Positions 62,266 through 64,000 of a stretch of DNA of 64,000 nucleotides are shown here, piece by piece; within the stretch, counting starts at the first letter, position 1; the number at the start of each line of letters is the position of its first letter. The translations under genes and the position numbers were made by a program. The notes under the pieces were generated by a model. The model made no database searches. It had not been told where the DNA came from and was given only the letters and a program-made list of their open reading frames with translations. Source of the stretch: Pseudomonas fluorescens (GTDB lineage: Bacteria; Pseudomonadota; Gammaproteobacteria; Pseudomonadales; Pseudomonadaceae); assembly GCF_902497855.1 (NCBI RefSeq), contig NZ_CABVHU010000006.1:1-64000 (forward strand), in the 5' to 3' direction.

Positions 62266-64000
62266 GCATTGACGCCGAATTCCTGATGGCGCGGCTGCCT
62301 GCCTTCTATCGCGAGCGTGATGCCGAAATGGGTGGGCCGCTGCGGGCATTGCTGGAGGTTATCGCCGAGCAGGGCGCTGTGCTGGAGGAGGACATTACCC
62401 GGCTCTACGACAACTGGTTTATCGAAACCTGTGACGACTGGTTGGTGCCCTATATCGGTGATCTGCTGGGCGTACGCGGTCTGTATCCGGTCAGCGGCAC
62501 CCAGGCGTTCGGCCTGCGCGCCTATGTGGCCAATACCCTGCGCCTGCGACGGCGCAAGGGCACGCTGCCGGTGCTGGAACAGCTGGCGTTCGATACCACC
62601 GGCTGGCGTGCGCGGGCGGTGGAGTTCTTTGAGCTGCTGGGCACGACCCAATACCTCGAACACTGCCGCCCGCAAAGCGTGCGCACGCCGAACCTGCGTG
62701 ATGCCACGCAATTGGAGCGCGTCGACGGCCCTTTCGACCGCAGCGCCCATACCGTCGAGGTGCGTTCACTCCCGGCCGGGCGCTACAACATTGCCAACGT
62801 TGGTCTGTATCTTTGGCGATTGCAGGCCTACGCGCTGCAACGCGCCACTGCCCGGGCGATGACCAGCCTGGCGGGGTTCTACAGTTTCGATGCCCTTGGT
62901 CGCGACGTTGCCGAGCCGCTGTTGCGGGGCGAGGGCATGCTGTTCAACCGGCCGCGCACCGAGCAGGAAATCACTCACCTGGCGCAACCGGAAAATGTGC
63001 CGGAGCCACTTTCCCGGCGTCTGCTGCACGACGAACTGACCGCCTTGCGCCAGGCCCTGACCGATGGCGAGACGCCCGACCCTGTGTACTTTCCCCTTGA
63101 TCAGGAGGAGGGGGGGCCGGTGCTGCGAATCTGGCTGGACGGAGTAGAAGTACCGCCTGAGCATCTGCTGGTGTGCAATCTGTCGCCCTTGCCCGGTGTG
63201 ATGCCGCAGGAATGGCGGCGACCACCGGCCAGTGTGACGGTCAAGTCGAACAAACCCGGCCGGCCGGACAAAACCTTTCCCGGCGTTGCCAACCTGTACC
63301 TGGTGGGTTTCGACCCGGTCCTTGGGCGTATCGCCTTGCCGGCCGGCAAGACCGCGACCCGGGTGGAGGTCGCTTATTGCTATGGCTTCCCTGGTGATGT
63401 CGGTGCCGGGCCCTATGATCGACGCCCGGTGCGTCGCGAAGATGAGCCGTTGCACGGCCTGCTGGACCCCGCAGATTTCCAGGCATGGTTGCGGGTCCCG
63501 GGCGATTTCGCCACCCTGGCCGATGCGCTCGCGGCGGTGATTGTGGGGGTGCCCACGCTGATCTATCTGCTGGACGACGGGACCCAGGAACTGAGCCCCG
63601 ATCTCAACTTGCCCGATACCCACCTGGCCATTGAAGCCGCCAACCAGCGGCGACCGGTACTGATCGGCGACCTGCGTTTACGCGGCAATCTCAACACTCG
63701 CCTCAGCCTGTCCGGGCTGCTGCTGGACGGTCAACTGCGCTTGGACGGCGCGCTGGGCGAAGTGAATTTACGTCATTGCAGCCTGACGCCGAGCAAGGGC
63801 GGCATTCGCCACACCGGCACCGGCAGCCAACTCTGGCTGCGACTGACCCATTGCCTGTGCGGGCCGTTGCGCTCAAGCAAGGCCATTGCCGGGGTCGAGG
63901 GCCGCAACAGTGTGTTTGATAACGGCGATGCCTTGGCCTTCGATTTGCCACACACGCGATTGCAGCTCGATCGCTGCAGCGTCTTCGGCGCTTGCGCAGC
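62262..64000 (+). CDS. Phage tail protein I-like protein with C-terminal beta-helix (partial, runs off the window)
   Basis: The gene starts at ATG 62262, overlapping the previous stop (ATGA), and has 579 codons before the window ends. The first 120 residues match tail protein I: MSIDAEFLMARLPAFYRERD, GGPLRALLEVIAEQGAVLEEDITRLYDNWFIETCDDWLVPYIGDLLG. A central region of unknown fold follows. From about residue 440 the sequence forms repeats of the type RRPVLIGDLRLRGNLNTRLSLSGLLLDGQLRLDG, suggesting a right-handed parallel beta-helix. The protein may join the wedge and carry a surface-binding helix. The C-terminus is not visible. Confidence 0.8.
   Translation, partial: MSIDAEFLMARLPAFYRERDAEMGGPLRALLEVIAEQGAVLEEDITRLYDNWFIETCDDWLVPYIGDLLGVRGLYPVSGTQAFGLRAYVANTLRLRRRKGTLPVLEQLAFDTTGWRARAVEFFELLGTTQYLEHCRPQSVRTPNLRDATQLERVDGPFDRSAHTVEVRSLPAGRYNIANVGLYLWRLQAYALQRATARAMTSLAGFYSFDALGRDVAEPLLRGEGMLFNRPRTEQEITHLAQPENVPEPLSRRLLHDELTALRQALTDGETPDPVYFPLDQEEGGPVLRIWLDGVEVPPEHLLVCNLSPLPGVMPQEWRRPPASVTVKSNKPGRPDKTFPGVANLYLVGFDPVLGRIALPAGKTATRVEVAYCYGFPGDVGAGPYDRRPVRREDEPLHGLLDPADFQAWLRVPGDFATLADALAAVIVGVPTLIYLLDDGTQELSPDLNLPDTHLAIEAANQRRPVLIGDLRLRGNLNTRLSLSGLLLDGQLRLDGALGEVNLRHCSLTPSKGGIRHTGTGSQLWLRLTHCLCGPLRSSKAIAGVEGRNSVFDNGDALAFDLPHTRLQLDRCSVFGACA

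Noticed and set aside
42141..64000. Prophage tail or R-type pyocin
   Set aside because: AAA+ ATPase, DUF4255 cap and DUF4157 genes are eCIS markers, and no capsid, portal, terminase, lysis cassette or integrase was seen in the window.
42141..64000. Type VI secretion system
   Set aside because: No TssJ/L/M membrane complex, ClpV-like TssH or separate TssB/TssC sheath pair is present; the sheath is one protein.
42141..64000. Tape-measure gene within the eCIS block
   Set aside because: No long helical, repeat-rich protein was found; it may be beyond the right edge.

Overview
The window looks like chromosomal DNA of a fluorescens-type Pseudomonas. The evidence is high GC with strong codon bias, Pseudomonas-type gene orders (sthA, glycerophosphodiesterase, PilZ, lolCDE; queF to mlaA; rssB, rssC, tal, dusA), and intergenic REP-like palindromes of the family with the core GTAGGAGCAAGCTTGCTC. 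No rRNA, tRNA or CRISPR array was seen. All family names come from reading the protein sequences; no database search was run.

Region 1 (1-18 kb) is core genome. It holds the soluble transhydrogenase sthA, an operon of a PilZ protein and a glycerophosphodiesterase, the lipoprotein release complex lolCDE, a heavy-metal type two-component system divergent from a periplasmic cupredoxin, queF, a DUF4404 protein, a HAD-fold protein without its nucleophile, mlaA, the rssB/rssC stress-signalling pair, tal and dusA. Arrays of a 68-bp REP unit lie at 1-272 and, in inverted orientation, at about 9.5-9.95 kb. Between tal and dusA is a remnant of antitoxin-like genes cut short by a REP pair.

Region 2 (18.1-20 kb) is an accessory junction. 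An IS10-like IS4-family element has recognisable ends, a 9-bp target duplication and a tandemly duplicated right end. Two small unknown ORFs follow it.

Region 3 (20-38.5 kb) is a Wzx/Wzy-type exopolysaccharide locus. It reads leftward as rfaH-like, outer-membrane barrel, short Wza, Wzc kinase, WcaJ-like initiating transferase, ugd, a GT26-GT4 fusion, GT4, Wzy-like polymerase, GT2, Wzx flippase, galE and a secreted GH16 glycanase. A divergent UDP-glucuronate epimerase-like gene lies to its right. An ops-like element upstream of the rfaH-like gene suggests antitermination control of the operon. The sugar-nucleotide genes (galE, ugd, epimerase) predict a polymer containing glucose or galactose and uronic acids.

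Region 4 (38.6-64 kb, running off the right edge) is a contractile injection system (eCIS, Afp/PVC-like). Its genes overlap, mostly by ATGA: sheath, tube, zinc-ribbon protein, proline-rich protein, DUF4255 cap, AAA+ ATPase, small protein, a 1102-residue DUF4157 protein with an HNH-like centre, tube/hub adaptor, LysM-like protein, separate hub and OB-fold spike proteins, PAAR-like tip, gp25, two baseplate J-like proteins (one with a PA14 domain) and a gpI-like protein ending in a beta-helix. Divergently transcribed beside it is a 958-residue protein joining peptidoglycan-binding, GH19/lysozyme-like, papain-like and alpha/beta-hydrolase domains. That protein and the DUF4157-HNH protein are the best candidates for cargo and are the least ordinary content of the window.
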